Shown: positions 10,107 to 21,521, counted from the stretch's first letter. The stretch: 64,000 bases of DNA from UBA7396 sp034676185 (GCA_034676185.1 JAUCCN010000001.1:1-64000); one strand, 5' to 3'. Notes: generated by a model not told the origin, from the sequence alone. Numbers and translations are program-made.

Positions 10107-10218
10107 CGGAACCAAAAAAAATTACATTCTTGTACAAAATACTTAAGATATCTATAGTGATGGGTTTATATTGTGCCATAAAAAGATATCTTATAAGATT
10201 GTAGTTTTTTTGGGTTCC
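10107..10218 (+). ncRNA. Long hairpin RNA in the cas12a leader
   Basis: GGAACC plus an A-run at the 5' side pairs with a T-run plus GGGTTCC at the 3' side. The inner segment CTTAAGATATCT pairs with AGATATCTTATAAG. The whole forms an imperfect closed rod of about 110 nt, starting at the predicted transcription start. It ends 37 nt before the cas12a ATG. It may be a separate small RNA, a stabilising 5' leader or a control element. It has no convincing complementarity to the CRISPR repeat (seven bases at best), so it is not an obvious tracrRNA, and Cas12a needs none. Confidence 0.5.
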
Positions 10219-10255
10219 ACACAATGTAAGCCCTTTATTTTTTAACTATTTTCTT

Positions 10256-13200
10256 ATGAGTACAAAAAGTAGTTTTGCAGATTTTACAAATCTGTATGAA
10301 TTGAGTAAGACATTGAGATTTGAGTTGAAGCCTGTTTGAGAGACTAAAAATTTTTTACAAAAAGATTGAGTTTTAGAAAAAGACAAACAAGTTGATGAAA
10401 ATTATCATAAAATAAAAGAATTTCTTGATATTTTACATCAAAATTTTGTAAATGAGAGTTTAAAAAATGTAGACTTAAATTATGAAAATTTCGAAAAAAT
10501 ATTTTTAGAAATGCAGAAATTAGATAAAAAAGAAAGAAAAAACTTAGAAAAAGAATTTGATAAAGAAAAACAAAAGTTAAGAAATCAACTCATTGAATAT
10601 TTTGATATTTATGCAAATAACCTAAAAAAGGAATTAGAAAATAAAACAATAGTTGATGAAAAAGGAAAAGAAAAATTTTTAAAAATTGATGGAGAATGAA
10701 TAAATATTTTATTTTGAAAAAGTATTTTAGATATTTTAACTTTTTATTTTCCTGAAAATAAGGAGCTTTTTGCAAGTTTTAATGGGTTCACAACATATTT
10801 TACAAATTTTCATGAATCAAGAAAAAATTTTTATAAAGCTGATGGAACAGCTTCAGCAATTGCAACAAGAATTATTGATGAAAATCTCATATTTTTTCTA
10901 AAAAATAAAAAAATCTATGAAGAAAAATACCAAAATAACGAAGTAAATTTTAGTGAAGTAGAAAAGAACTTTGATATAAAAATAAATCAAATTTTTGTTT
11001 TAGAAAATTATAATAAAATTATTTTACAAAAAGATATTGAAAAATTTAATCAAATTATTTGATGACTTTGACTTGAAAATGGTTGAAGATTACAAGGTTT
11101 AAACGAAAAAATAAATCTTACAAAACAACAAGAATTTAGTAAATATAAACAATCAAAAAAAGATTGAAATATAATTGAGTTTAAAAAATCAGATTATCTT
11201 ATTTTTAGAGAATTATATAAACAAATTCTTGGAAATTCTAAAAAAGAAGAAAAATCATTTATAGAAATAAAAGATGAAAATGATTTAATTAAAAAATATA
11301 TTCCTGAATTTATAAAATTAAATAATGAAAAAATTGAAAAATCACAAAATCTTATAAAAAATTTTAGTGAAAAAAGTGAGGATTTTGAACTAAATCATAT
11401 TTATATTTCAAAAATTGCCTTAAATACAATATCAGCAAAGCTTTTTGCAAATTGGCATTTAATAAGTGATTTTTTACCAAAAGAAAAAGATAGTAAATGA
11501 AAAAAAAATATTAAAGAATTTATTAGTTTAGAAGATATAAAAAATGCTTTAGAAAAAGCAAAAATTGAAACTGAAACAGATTTATTTAAAAGTGATTATT
11601 CTCTTATTATAAAAGAAAATATTTTTGAAAAATTTCTCTATATTTTAAATGAAGAATTTAAAAATAATATTCATAATTATGAAAAATCATTAAATAATAT
11701 TGAAGAAAATATTTTAATTTTAGAAAAATTATCTGACAATAAAGAAACAAGGGAAAATCAAATCTCAATTATAAAAGAATACTCTGACAATGCTTTAAAT
11801 CTCTATAGAATGATGAAATATTTTGCATTAGAAAAAGATAAAAAACTTTTAAGAGATGGAAGCTTATATGAAATAGATAATGCTTTTTATAATCCTTTTG
11901 ATGAGTATTATAATGATTATGAAATCATAAAATATTACAATCAATTTAGAAATTTTTTAACAAAAAAGCAATTTTCACAAGAAAAAATAAAACTCAATTT
12001 TGATAATGGAACTTTACTCGATGGTTGGGACAAAAATAAAGAACCTGATAATTATGGAACTCTTTTCAGAAAAAATGGAAAATATTATTTAGGAGTAATG
12101 AAAAAATGAAAAAATCATATTTTTAAAACTGATAAAAATATAGATTTTAGAGAAAATGAAGAAAATTTTTATGAAAAGATGGAGTATAAATATGCTAAAG
12201 ATGTATCTTTATGAATACCAAAATCATCAACTCAAACAAAAGAAGTTGTAAATCATTTTAGAAATAATGATGAAGATTTTTTTATTAAGAAATGAGCTTC
12301 TGTATGAAATTTTCTAGAACCATTAAGAGTTACTAGGAATATTTATGAAATAAATAATAAAATTTTTCTAAAAACAAATTTAAAATATTTCACTTTAAGA
12401 TGAAATATTGAAAAAAAAGAGGAGAAGAATTATATTAAGGTATTTCAAAAGGATTATGTCAATTTAGGATGAAATATAGAATTATACAATGAAGCTGTCA
12501 AAAACTGGATTGATTTTTGTAAAGACTTTTTAAGAGTTTATCCAAGTTCTTCATTTTTTAATTATTCAAGCCTTAAAAATACATCAGATTATAAAAGTAT
12601 TGATGAATTTTATAAAGATGTTGATGCTTTAAGTTATAGTATTAAATTCAATAAAATTTGAGATTCTTACATAGAAGAAAAAGTGAATTTATGAGAATTA
12701 TATTTATTTGAAATTTACAATAAAGATTTTTCAGAAAAAAAATCTTGAAGTGAAAATCTTCATACAATGTATTTTAAATGACTTTTTGAAGAAACAAATT
12801 TACAAAAACCAGTTTTAAAACTCAATTGACAAGCTGAAATATTTTTTAGGGAAAAAAGTATAGAAGAAAAAATTGATGTTGAAAGAAAAACAAACAATGA
12901 AATTATTGAAAATAAAAGATATACAAAAAATAAAATACTTTTTCATTGTCCTATAAAGCTTAATTTTTGACAAAGTAATGAAAAAGTAAATTCAGAAGTA
13001 AATGAATTTATTGCTTGAAATAGTGAAAAAATAAAAATTTTATGAATTGATAGATGAGAAAAACATTTAGCTTACTATTCGCTCATTGAAATAGATACAA
13101 ATTGAAATGCAAAAATTCTTGATTCTTGAAGTTTTAATGAAATTGATAACTGAAAACAAACAGTAAATTATTATAATTTACTTGAAAATAAAGCTATTAA

Positions 13201-14221
13201 AAGAGCTGAATGAAGAGAATCATGGAAAAATATTGAAAATATTAAAGAATTAAAACAAGGATATATTAGTCAAATAGTTCACAAAATTACAAAAATAGCA
13301 ATTGAAAATAATGCAATTATTGTTTTTGAAGATTTGAATATGTGATTTAAAAGATGAAGACAAAAAATAGAAAAACAAATTTATCAAAAACTTGAAAAAG
13401 CCTTAATAGAAAAATTTAATTATCTTGTTTTTAAAGATAAAAAACTATGAGAAAATGGAAATTATCTTAAAGCAATTCAACTCACAGGTCCTTTTGAAAC
13501 TTTTCAAAAAATGTGAAAACAAACCTGAATTATTTTTTATACGGATGCAAGTTATACATCAACTACTTGTCCAAATTGTTGATGGAGAAAAGATATTTAC
13601 ATAAAATATAAAAATAAAGAAAGTGCAAAAAAAGATTTTAAGAAATTTGAAAAAATATATTTTAATAATGAAAAAGACAGCTTTATTTTTGAATATAAAC
13701 CTATAAGTTTTTGATGAAAAATAAAAGATTTAACAAGTATATTTTCAAATAGAGAAAGAATTAAAACTTCAAGAGATGAAGCAGCACAAAATAAATTTAC
13801 AAGTAAAATTATTGATATTACTCAAAATTTAAAAGATATTTTTGAAACAGCTGAAATAAAATATCAAAATTGAGATAATTTAATAAATCAAATTATTTCT
13901 AAATGAATGGCAAAAATTGATGATAAAAATTTATTTCAAAGTTTGTATTATTATTTAAATTTTGTTTTACAAATAAGAAACTCTAAAACTTGAGATAATT
14001 CAAGAGATTGAGATTTTATATGTTGCCCAAAATGTGATTTTGATAGTAGAAAAGAAAATGAGATTTGAGTAAAAAATTGAGATGATAATGGTGCTTTTAA
14101 TATTGCAAAAAAAGGGATTTTGATTGTTGATAAAATAAAAGTTTGGAAAGAAGAAAATAAAGTTAAATATCCAGAGCTTTATATAAAAACTGAAGAATTT
14201 GATGAGAGATTTAGAAAATAA
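10256..14221 (+). CDS. cas12a: Cas12a (Cpf1) CRISPR effector nuclease
   Basis: The protein is 1321 aa, normal for Cas12a. The N-terminus FTNLYELSKTLRFELKPVG (from FADFTNLYEL) is the family signature. The WED region NGKYYLGVMKKGKNHIFK precedes the NKRYTKNKILFHCPIKLNF segment. RuvC-I LGIDRGEKHLAYYS has Asp at about 932, RuvC-II IIVFEDLNMGFKRGR has Glu at about 1025, and RuvC-III NGDDNGAFNIAKKG has Asp at about 1276. TSTTCPNCGWRK and CCPKCDFDSRK flank the Nuc domain. All catalytic residues are present. Cas12a processes its own crRNAs from the array 2.5 kb downstream and makes staggered cuts next to T-rich PAMs. It is preceded by its own promoter and a long leader hairpin, and a GIY-YIG gene follows after 10 bp. 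Confidence 0.97.
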
Positions 14222-14231
14222 TTTATAATAT

Positions 14232-14585
14232 ATGAAAATAATTTATAAAATTACATACCCAAATTGAAAAATTTATATTTGAAAAGATTTAACCAATAGT
14301 ATAAATTATTTTTGAAGTGCAAATAGAAAATTAATTGAACAAGACTTTAATGATGAAGAAAGAAAATCTTTTACTATAACAAGAGATATTTTATGGAGTA
14401 GTAAAAATTCTCTTGATAAAGAAGTAAATGAAAAAGAAGTTGAATTTATTAAAAAATATAGTTCTAATAATCCTTTAATTTGATATAATCAATGGCCTAA
14501 ATTCAAGGAAACAAAATATGAAAAATTACTTGAAGAAAAGTTAGAAGAATGGAATGATAAAAAACACGACAATTTATTTAACTAA
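14232..14585 (+). CDS. GIY-YIG nuclease-like protein inside the cas operon
   Basis: The protein is 117 aa. It begins MKIIYKITYPNGKIYIGKDL, the two-strand core of GIY-YIG nucleases (the first motif is degenerate, YKI in place of GIY; the second is YIG). FGSANRKLIEQDF follows, then a C-terminal segment with DKEVNEKEVEFIKKY, where the acidic residue of the family (a Glu near position 80) falls. It is 10 bp after cas12a and before an intrinsic terminator, so it is probably cotranscribed with cas12a. GIY-YIG genes of this kind occur as free-standing phage or homing-type endonucleases and are not a standard type V-A component. It could be a mobile passenger or an accessory. Function within the system is unknown. 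Confidence 0.7.
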
Positions 14586-14609
14586 AAGAGACTCATCGTC
14601 TCTTTTTTG
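14584..14609 (+). terminator. Intrinsic terminator between the cas12a unit and cas4
   Basis: AAAAGAGAC-TCATC-GTCTCTTTTTTG is a clean stem-loop with a T-run starting at the GIY-YIG stop codon. It should separate cas12a expression from the adaptation genes. Confidence 0.85.
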
Positions 14610-14663
14610 ATTTTTAAAAAATTATACGATATAATATTTATAGATATAACTAATACTCATAAA

Positions 14664-15260
14664 ATGCAAAATTATATAAAACTTTCCACACTCAATGATT
14701 TCATCTTTTGTCCAAAAAGTATTTATTATCACAATTTATACGATAGTTATGAGAAAAAACTCTATCAAGAAGAAGCTCAAATTGCTGGAACAATAGCACA
14801 TGAAAGTATAGATAATAAAACATACTCAACTTCAAAAAATGTTTTACAATCACTTGATGTTTACTGCGAAAAATATGGAATTGCTGGGAAAATAGATCAA
14901 TTTTTTATACAAGATTGAAAATTAGTAGAAAGAAAAAACAAAATAGAAAAAATGTATTTATGATATAAATACCAACTTTGGTGACAAATGTTTTGTTTAG
15001 AAGAAATGTGATATGAAGTGAGGAGTTTGGAAGTTTATAGTATGCAAGATAATAAAAAATATAAAATCTATAAACCAAATGTAAAAGAACTTCTAGCTTT
15101 TGAAGAAATGCTAGAAAGATATAGAAAATACGATATGCTCCAAAAATATTTTCAGCAAAATACTCAAAAATGCCTTAAATGTATTTATAGAGAACTTTGT
15201 GATTATTTTATTTGAGAAGTCTATCCACAATTAAGTTTATTTGAAACAGATGAAAAATAA
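14664..15260 (+). CDS. cas4: Cas4 exonuclease, CRISPR adaptation
   Basis: The protein is 198 aa. YIKLSTLNDFIFCPKSIYYH opens the family with the first cluster cysteine. AGTIAHESI contains the conserved His. AGKIDQFF and KLVERKNK supply the Asp and the E-x-K of the RecB-like nuclease. QKCLKCIYRELCDYF carries the C-terminal CxxC...C that completes the iron-sulfur cluster. Cas4 trims prespacers and selects PAM ends for Cas1-Cas2. I chose the ATG at 14664 because the conserved domain starts there; a longer in-frame extension upstream runs back toward the terminator. Cas1 follows after 22 bp. Confidence 0.93.
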
Positions 15261-15282
15261 TTTTAAAATTTAATATTTTATT

Positions 15283-16242
15283 ATGCTCCAATTTCCAGAT
15301 TTTGAAGAAAAACAAATACTTTTCATAGAAAGTTTTGAGACCAAAAATATTTCTTTTGAAAATGAAAATCTCGTGATAAAAGAAGATTGAGATATAAAAA
15401 ATAAAGTATCTCTTTATAAAATTTTTACTATTTTTCTTATTTGAGAAACCACACTTACCAGTGTAATTATTAGAAAATTTCAAGATTTTTGAATTACTCT
15501 TGTACTTTTAAAACAAAACTTTCTTCCCTATTTAGTCATTGGAAATGAAACAGAATGAAATTTTATTCTTCGTAAAAAACAATACGAAAAAACAGATGAA
15601 GAAATGCTTCATATAGCAAAAGAAATTATTTTACTCAAAACTAAAAATCAACTCTCACTTTTAAAAAACTTCCGTGATAAATCTGAAAATTTAAAACAAG
15701 AAATTCAGAAAACAAAAGATATTATTGAAAAAATTCCTTGAGCAGAAAATTATGAAAGCCTTTTGGGATATGAATGAAATGTTTCAAAAATATTTTTTGG
15801 AAGCTATTTTGAAAGTATAGATTGGCATAGAAGAGCACCAAGAGTCAAAGCAGATATTCCAAATTTACTTTTAGATATTTGATATACGTATTTATTTCAC
15901 TTTGTAGAAGCACTTTTGAGATTGTATGGATTTGATAATTATTATTGAGTATATCATCGTACTTGGTATCAAAGAAAATCTTTAGCACTTGATATAATGG
16001 AACCATTTCGTTGTATTATAGATAAAGCTCTTCTCAAAGCATATAATCTTGGTCAAATAGATAAAAAAGATTTTGAATTCAAAAATGGACAATATGAACT
16101 GGATTGGAGGATTTCAAAAAAATATACTCGTATTTTTTTAGTTGCAATTATGGAGAATAAAAAAGAAATGTTTTATTTTGTAAAAGAATATTACAAATTT
16201 TTTATGAAATGAAGAAATGAATTTCCAAAATATAAGATTTAA
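15283..16242 (+). CDS. cas1: Cas1 CRISPR integrase
   Basis: The protein is 319 aa, normal for Cas1. ESLLGYEGNVSKIFFGSYF carries the first metal-binding Glu. YGVYHRTWYQRKSLALDIME carries the His and the acidic residues of the active site. PRVKADIPNLLLDIGYTYLF is the conserved helical core. Cas1 with Cas2 integrates new spacers at the leader end of the array. It is encoded on the same strand between cas4 and cas2. Confidence 0.96.
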
Positions 16243-16258
16243 TTTTTTACTTTAAAAT

Positions 16259-16537
16259 ATGTTAATAGTGACTTACGATATTCATAATGATAAACTGAGA
16301 ACTAAGTTTTGAAAATTCCTAAAAAAATATGGGAGAAGACTTCAATATAGTGTTTTTGAGTTGAAAAATAGTGATAGAATTTTAAATATTGTAAAAAGAG
16401 AAATTTCTGAAAAGTTTGAACCAGAATTTACTGGAGCTGATAGTATTTTAATTTTACCTTTCACAAAGGTTGATAGAGAAAAAGTTATCAGGTATGGGCA
16501 ACCTGCAATGGAAGAAGAGGAAATTTTATTTTTATAA
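16259..16537 (+). CDS. cas2: Cas2 CRISPR adaptation protein
   Basis: The protein is 92 aa. It starts MLIVTYDIHNDKLRTKFGKF, with the conserved Asp after the first beta strand. YGRRLQYSVFEL is the second strand and helix signature of the ferredoxin-like fold. It ends 233 bp before the first repeat. It forms the structural core of the Cas1-Cas2 integration complex. Confidence 0.95.
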
Positions 16538-16770
16538 TAATATTTGATTTTTATGAAATACATTATATAATCCAACTAATTTAAGATCTTTAAAATAAAC
16601 TGTTACACTATGTAGAAAAAACCTTGTAAAAGGTGGAAATTACACTGTTTGTTTTCAAAAAATGTAAACCTGAGTCTTAATTTTTTCTGACTCCCCTAAA
16701 TAAGCCAAAAGTCATAATTTTACACAATAAATTATTTGTATCTTATTGGCTTATTTACCTAAAAAATGCT
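16538..16770 (+). promoter_or_regulatory. CRISPR leader
   Basis: This non-coding stretch lies between cas2 and the first repeat. It contains two inverted repeats: GAGTC/GACTC around 16672-16695, and AATAAGCCAA (16699-16708) with TTGGCTTATT (16746-16755), which ends 15 bp before the array. The leader position agrees with the repeat orientation, handle at the 3' end of each repeat. It should hold the array promoter and the integration anchor. Confidence 0.7.
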
Positions 16771-19700
16771 ATTGAAAACTAATATTAAATTTCTACTTTT
16801 GTAGATGATCAATAATCGCTCTTCTTGGTAATATTGAAAACTAATATTAAATTTCTACTTTTGTAGATGAAGACACACATAGAATAGCAGATATATTGAA
16901 AACTAATATTAAATTTCTACTTTTGTAGATCCTCTTTTGATTACAATATTGCTGATTATTGAAAACTAATATTAAATTTCTACTTTTGTAGATTAGAGTT
17001 ACATCATTTTTCTATTTTTATTGAAAACTAATATTAAATTTCTACTTTTGTAGATCATAAAGAGAAAATTAAAATATAATTATTGAAAACTAATATTAAA
17101 TTTCTACTTTTGTAGATGTTATGTTATTGACAATATATGAAATAATTGAAAACTAATATTAAATTTCTACTTTTGTAGATAATTGAACAACAAAAACTAC
17201 TTGAATAAATTGAAAACTAATATTAAATTTCTACTTTTGTAGATGAAGAGTGATTGATTTGATGATTTTTTATTGAAAACTAATATTAAATTTCTACTTT
17301 TGTAGATAGAGATTACAAATTCAAAGATAAGCATAATTGAAAACTAATATTAAATTTCTACTTTTGTAGATAATGACTATGACAGCTTCTGGGAATTATT
17401 GAAAACTAATATTAAATTTCTACTTTTGTAGATTTCAGGAGTAATATCAAAAGTAATCATATTGAAAACTAATATTAAATTTCTACTTTTGTAGATAAAA
17501 GGTGGCTTCCCTTAGTATTACATATTGAAAACTAATATTAAATTTCTACTTTTGTAGATATACCAGCAACTATTATAGTTTGAGGATTGAAAACTAATAT
17601 TAAATTTCTACTTTTGTAGATATTTCTCATTGATCTGGAAAGCCAGGATTGAAAACTAATATTAAATTTCTACTTTTGTAGATATATGTCTCTTGATGAG
17701 TTGCAACTCTATTGAAAACTAATATTAAATTTCTACTTTTGTAGATCCTTGGTTGTTATATCTATGATAATAATTGAAAACTAATATTAAATTTCTACTT
17801 TTGTAGATTTGTAAACCATCTTCATCTTTTGTTTATTGAAAACTAATATTAAATTTCTACTTTTGTAGATTAGATTTCTCCATTGTATATTTTATTTGAT
17901 TGAAAACTAATATTAAATTTCTACTTTTGTAGATTAAATCTACAGGACTTCAAGATCAAGAATTGAAAACTAATATTAAATTTCTACTTTTGTAGATAGA
18001 TCGTTGGTTTTTTATGCAAAAATATTGAAAACTAATATTAAATTTCTACTTTTGTAGATTGAATTGCTGCAATACCAGCCTGAGTATTGAAAACTAATAT
18101 TAAATTTCTACTTTTGTAGATGCAAGTTCCGCATAAAAAAGAATGTATTGAAAACTAATATTAAATTTCTACTTTTGTAGATAAGATTTCCTACTTCGAA
18201 TTTCATTGATTGAAAACTAATATTAAATTTCTACTTTTGTAGATATAATGTTATTCAATTTTTTCACTCCAATATTGAAAACTAATATTAAATTTCTACT
18301 TTTGTAGATGAAATCTCCGCATCTATATCATAGATGATTGAAAACTAATATTAAATTTCTACTTTTGTAGATCTTTCGTTTTTTCTTTCTCCATATTTAT
18401 TGAAAACTAATATTAAATTTCTACTTTTGTAGATTCTACAACTTGTTTTAATTCAGTAGCAATTGAAAACTAATATTAAATTTCTACTTTTGTAGATCCA
18501 AAAATCTAAATCAGGAGAAAAAAATTGAAAACTAATATTAAATTTCTACTTTTGTAGATAATAGAGGATGAAAGAATACTTTTGAATATTGAAAACTAAT
18601 ATTAAATTTCTACTTTTGTAGATGAAAAAATCTCTGTTGCAAATAATCGTATTGAAAACTAATATTAAATTTCTACTTTTGTAGATTTTTGAGTCATTTT
18701 TTGACTCTCTATATTGAAAACTAATATTAAATTTCTACTTTTGTAGATTCTAAGGGGTACTTCTTAAGTACTTCAAATTGAAAACTAATATTAAATTTCT
18801 ACTTTTGTAGATTGTCAAGATCTTCCACATTCACCTTGATTGAAAACTAATATTAAATTTCTACTTTTGTAGATTGTCCCCCACACTCATGGAGATATAA
18901 ATTGAAAACTAATATTAAATTTCTACTTTTGTAGATCAAGAATACCTATTATCGTCATTCCCATTGAAAACTAATATTAAATTTCTACTTTTGTAGATTA
19001 TGATATTTTGAATTTTGCTGGTATTATTGAAAACTAATATTAAATTTCTACTTTTGTAGATCTTTTATCTTTGATTTAAGTCTTCTTTTATTGAAAACTA
19101 ATATTAAATTTCTACTTTTGTAGATCAGAATGTTTTGTTGTATATCATATAATTGAAAACTAATATTAAATTTCTACTTTTGTAGATCCGTGCTGGCCTG
19201 TAATATCCCAATAATATTGAAAACTAATATTAAATTTCTACTTTTGTAGATAACATAATCACCCAAAAAAATGTGAGTATTGAAAACTAATATTAAATTT
19301 CTACTTTTGTAGATTAGAAAAACTTTTCATACATCTTAATTATTGAAAACTAATATTAAATTTCTACTTTTGTAGATTTACTAATCCAGAACATCACCGC
19401 CCCCATTGAAAACTAATATTAAATTTCTACTTTTGTAGATACTCTATCAATCTATTTTGCTTGAAGCATTGAAAACTAATATTAAATTTCTACTTTTGTA
19501 GATGGAAGCAAACTTACATTATTGATATTATATTGAAAACTAATATTAAATTTCTACTTTTGTAGATACAAGAAGTTTTATAAATATCATATTTATTGAA
19601 AACTAATATTAAATTTCTACTTTTGTAGATCAGAATGTTTTGTTGTATATCATATAATTGAAAACTAATATTAAATTTCTACTTTTGTAGATACAAGAAG

Positions 19701-20004
19701 TTTTATAAATATCATATTTATTGAAAACTAATATTAAATTTCTACTTTTGTAGATCAGAATGTTTTGTTGTATATCATATAATTGAAAACTAATATTAAA
19801 TTTCTACTTTTGTAGATCAGAATGTTTTGTTGTATATCATATAATTGAAAACTAATATTAAATTTCTACTTTTGTAGATGTTCCTTACTATTTTTTTATG
19901 GACAATATTGAAAACTAATATTAAATTTCTACTTTTGTAGATGGGGCTGTTTATGTTCTCTCCTATACATTGAAAACTAATATTAAATTTCTACTTTTGT
20001 AGAT
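16771..20004 (+). CRISPR. Type V-A CRISPR array, 52 repeats and 51 spacers
   Basis: The 36-bp direct repeats start ATTGAAAAC and end with the Cas12a handle TTTCTACTTTTGTAGAT, whose TCTAC/GTAGA stem is typical. I counted 52 repeats, which look identical. The 51 spacers are 25-29 bp, average 26.7; the counts fit the total length exactly. Spacers 38, 46, 48 and 49 are the same sequence, and 45 equals 47, giving a B-A-B-A-A block at the distal end. The last repeat abuts a phage-like gene with no terminator between. Two more identical repeats occur at 21562-21660. Confidence 0.99.
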
Positions 20005-20016
20005 ATCTATAAAGAT

Positions 20017-20886
20017 ATGAATGCAATTGCTAGTGCTTCAACTCAAGCAAATAATGGGTTAGTTACTTTTAAAAATGAAACTCCTGTAGTTTCACATTAT
20101 ATTATTTCTGAAAAGACTTGAATTGATAAATCAAGTATACAAAGTCTTATTAGACAACATTCTTGAGATTTAGAAGATTTTTGAGCTCTCGGATTTGAAA
20201 TCCGTGTACTACCTGCTTGACCTTGAACAGCTCGTGCAAAAGAATATTTCCTAAACGAACAACAAGCAACATTACTCATGACCTATTTAAGAAATAATGA
20301 AATTGTAAGAGAATTTAAGAAAAATTTAGTAAAAGCATTTTTTGAGTTAAGGAATAATCAACAACAACCAGCTCTTCCATCAGTAGAAAAATTAAATGCA
20401 GAACAAACAATAGATTTACTAGATCATATTTGAGTAGACGGAATGATAAAACTTATAACAACAACTTTAAAATCAGGTCTTATCTATCGTGCAATGCATA
20501 AAGTATGACAAGATAAACAAATACAACTTGAGGAATTAGTAAAAAAACAAGAGCAAGAAATACAAGAACTCAAAGCAAATAATAATAAATATAAAGCACT
20601 TCAAACAAATATTGCAGGTTTATGACAAGCAGAAGTTCTTATGAGTGTATAAGAGGCTGGAGTAATACTTGGTATGAGTAGAAATAAATTATTTCAAAAA
20701 ATGAGATATAAAAAATTTCTTAAAAAAGATAATGCACCATACAAATATTATGATGGAAAATATTTTATTCAAAAAGAAGTTATTACCCATACAAAATCAA
20801 GAAAATTTTCTAAATATATGCAAACCTTTATACTTCCTGCCTGACTAGAATTATTAAAAGCAACTTTTTGAGAAAAAATTGCTTAA
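20017..20886 (+). pseudogene. rha: Rha/KilAC-type phage antirepressor, interrupted by an in-frame TAA
   Basis: The first part (211 codons) reads as a Rha-family regulator: LVTFKNETPVVSHYIISEKT, DLEDFGALGFEIRVLP, then EQQATLLMTYLRNNEIVREF and VKAFFELRNN. After TAA at 20650-20652 the same frame continues EAGVILGMSRNKLFQKMRYK and PYKYYDGKYFI to TAA at 20884, a KilAC-type C-terminal domain. So a single nonsense codon splits one 289-codon gene. It begins 12 bp after the last array repeat and has no separate promoter. It is likely a captured or inserted phage gene. A two-protein arrangement or readthrough of TAA is possible but less likely. Confidence 0.8.
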
Positions 20887-20895
20887 CATCGCAAA

Positions 20896-21014
20896 AATAA
20901 ACCCCTCACTAGTAGAGGGGTTTATTCGATAAGAATAGTTTAATGCTCTAGTTGCACTTCTTTTTCTAATCAATTAGGTGAGCAGTAAGAATGATGCCTA
21001 CCTCCTCCTAATTA
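20896..21014 (-). ncRNA. Candidate minus-strand small RNA
   Basis: On the minus strand TTGCAA, 16 bp, TATAAT (21022-21027) predicts a start near 21014. The transcript would begin TAATTAGGAGGAGGTAGGC, where AATTAGG can pair with CCTAATT about 30 nt later. It ends at a strong terminator, AAACCCCTC/GAGGGGTTT plus T-run (20896-20926). No ATG, GTG or TTG-initiated frame of useful length follows the AGGAGG. It lies within the insert that splits the CRISPR array. Function unknown. Confidence 0.45.
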
Positions 21015-21072
21015 CAATAACATTATATATTAAATAACTATAATTGCAATTTTTTTTTAATTTTAGAAAAAA

Positions 21073-21101
21073 TTGCTTAATTTTAGAAAAATAAGTATAA
21101 T
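21073..21101 (+). promoter_or_regulatory. Promoter of the receiver-like gene
   Basis: TTGCTT (21073-21078), 17 bp, TATAAT (21096-21101), 27 bp before the start codon. The segment AGAAAAAATTGC around the -35 recurs upstream of the gene at 29479. Confidence 0.6.
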
Positions 21102-21128
21102 AAAAAAAAATATTTATAATTTTTCTAT

Positions 21129-21521
21129 ATGATATTATTTATTTTAGAAGATCAATATACTCCGAAAATTTCTAAAGAAATTATCTCAATAGATAATAGC
21201 TTTAAAATTCCTATAAAATGGAATATTAAAAACCCCTCAGATTATATCAATATTATAAATGAAATAAAAGAAGATTTTATTATTCTTTTAGATAATTATT
21301 TTCCTTGAACATGATATCCAGAACCACTTTGAAATTTATTTTTAGAAGAGTTATTAAAAACTGGAAAAAATTATAAAATAGTGTGTATCTCTGATAGAGG
21401 TAAAAGATTACTTGAAGACTATGATAATTGGCAGAAAGCAAATCAAAAATGATGGATCTTGTGATGGAGTGTAAATAAAGATGGGAAAGAAGTATATCAA
21501 ACAATAAAAGAGCTTATATAA
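21129..21521 (+). CDS. Small receiver-domain-like protein
   Basis: The protein is 130 aa. MILFILEDQYTP opens like a receiver domain (hydrophobic strand, then acidic E-D). DFIILLDNYFPGTGYPEP places an Asp where receiver domains are phosphorylated, followed by the P-G-x-G loop. YKIVCISDRGKRLLED fits the next strand. The Lys of the last strand is not obvious. It could be a phosphorylatable or degenerate receiver, or a phage-borne mimic. It stands alone with its own promoter and terminator inside the segment that divides the CRISPR array. Assignment is by pattern only. Confidence 0.5.

Noticed and set aside
10091..10113. Possible target of the orphan guide at the cas12a -10 box (TTTA PAM followed by TATAA).
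   Set aside because: Only the first five guide bases match after the PAM, and these are simply the -10 consensus. Not distinguishable from chance.
10108..10218. tracrRNA or anti-repeat in the cas12a leader hairpin.
   Set aside because: At best seven bases (TACAAAA) are complementary to the repeat, and Cas12a systems work without tracrRNA.
14607..14663. Longer N-terminus for Cas4 starting at 14607.
   Set aside because: The 19 extra residues lie before the conserved domain start and begin next to the terminator hairpin; the ATG at 14664 fits the family.
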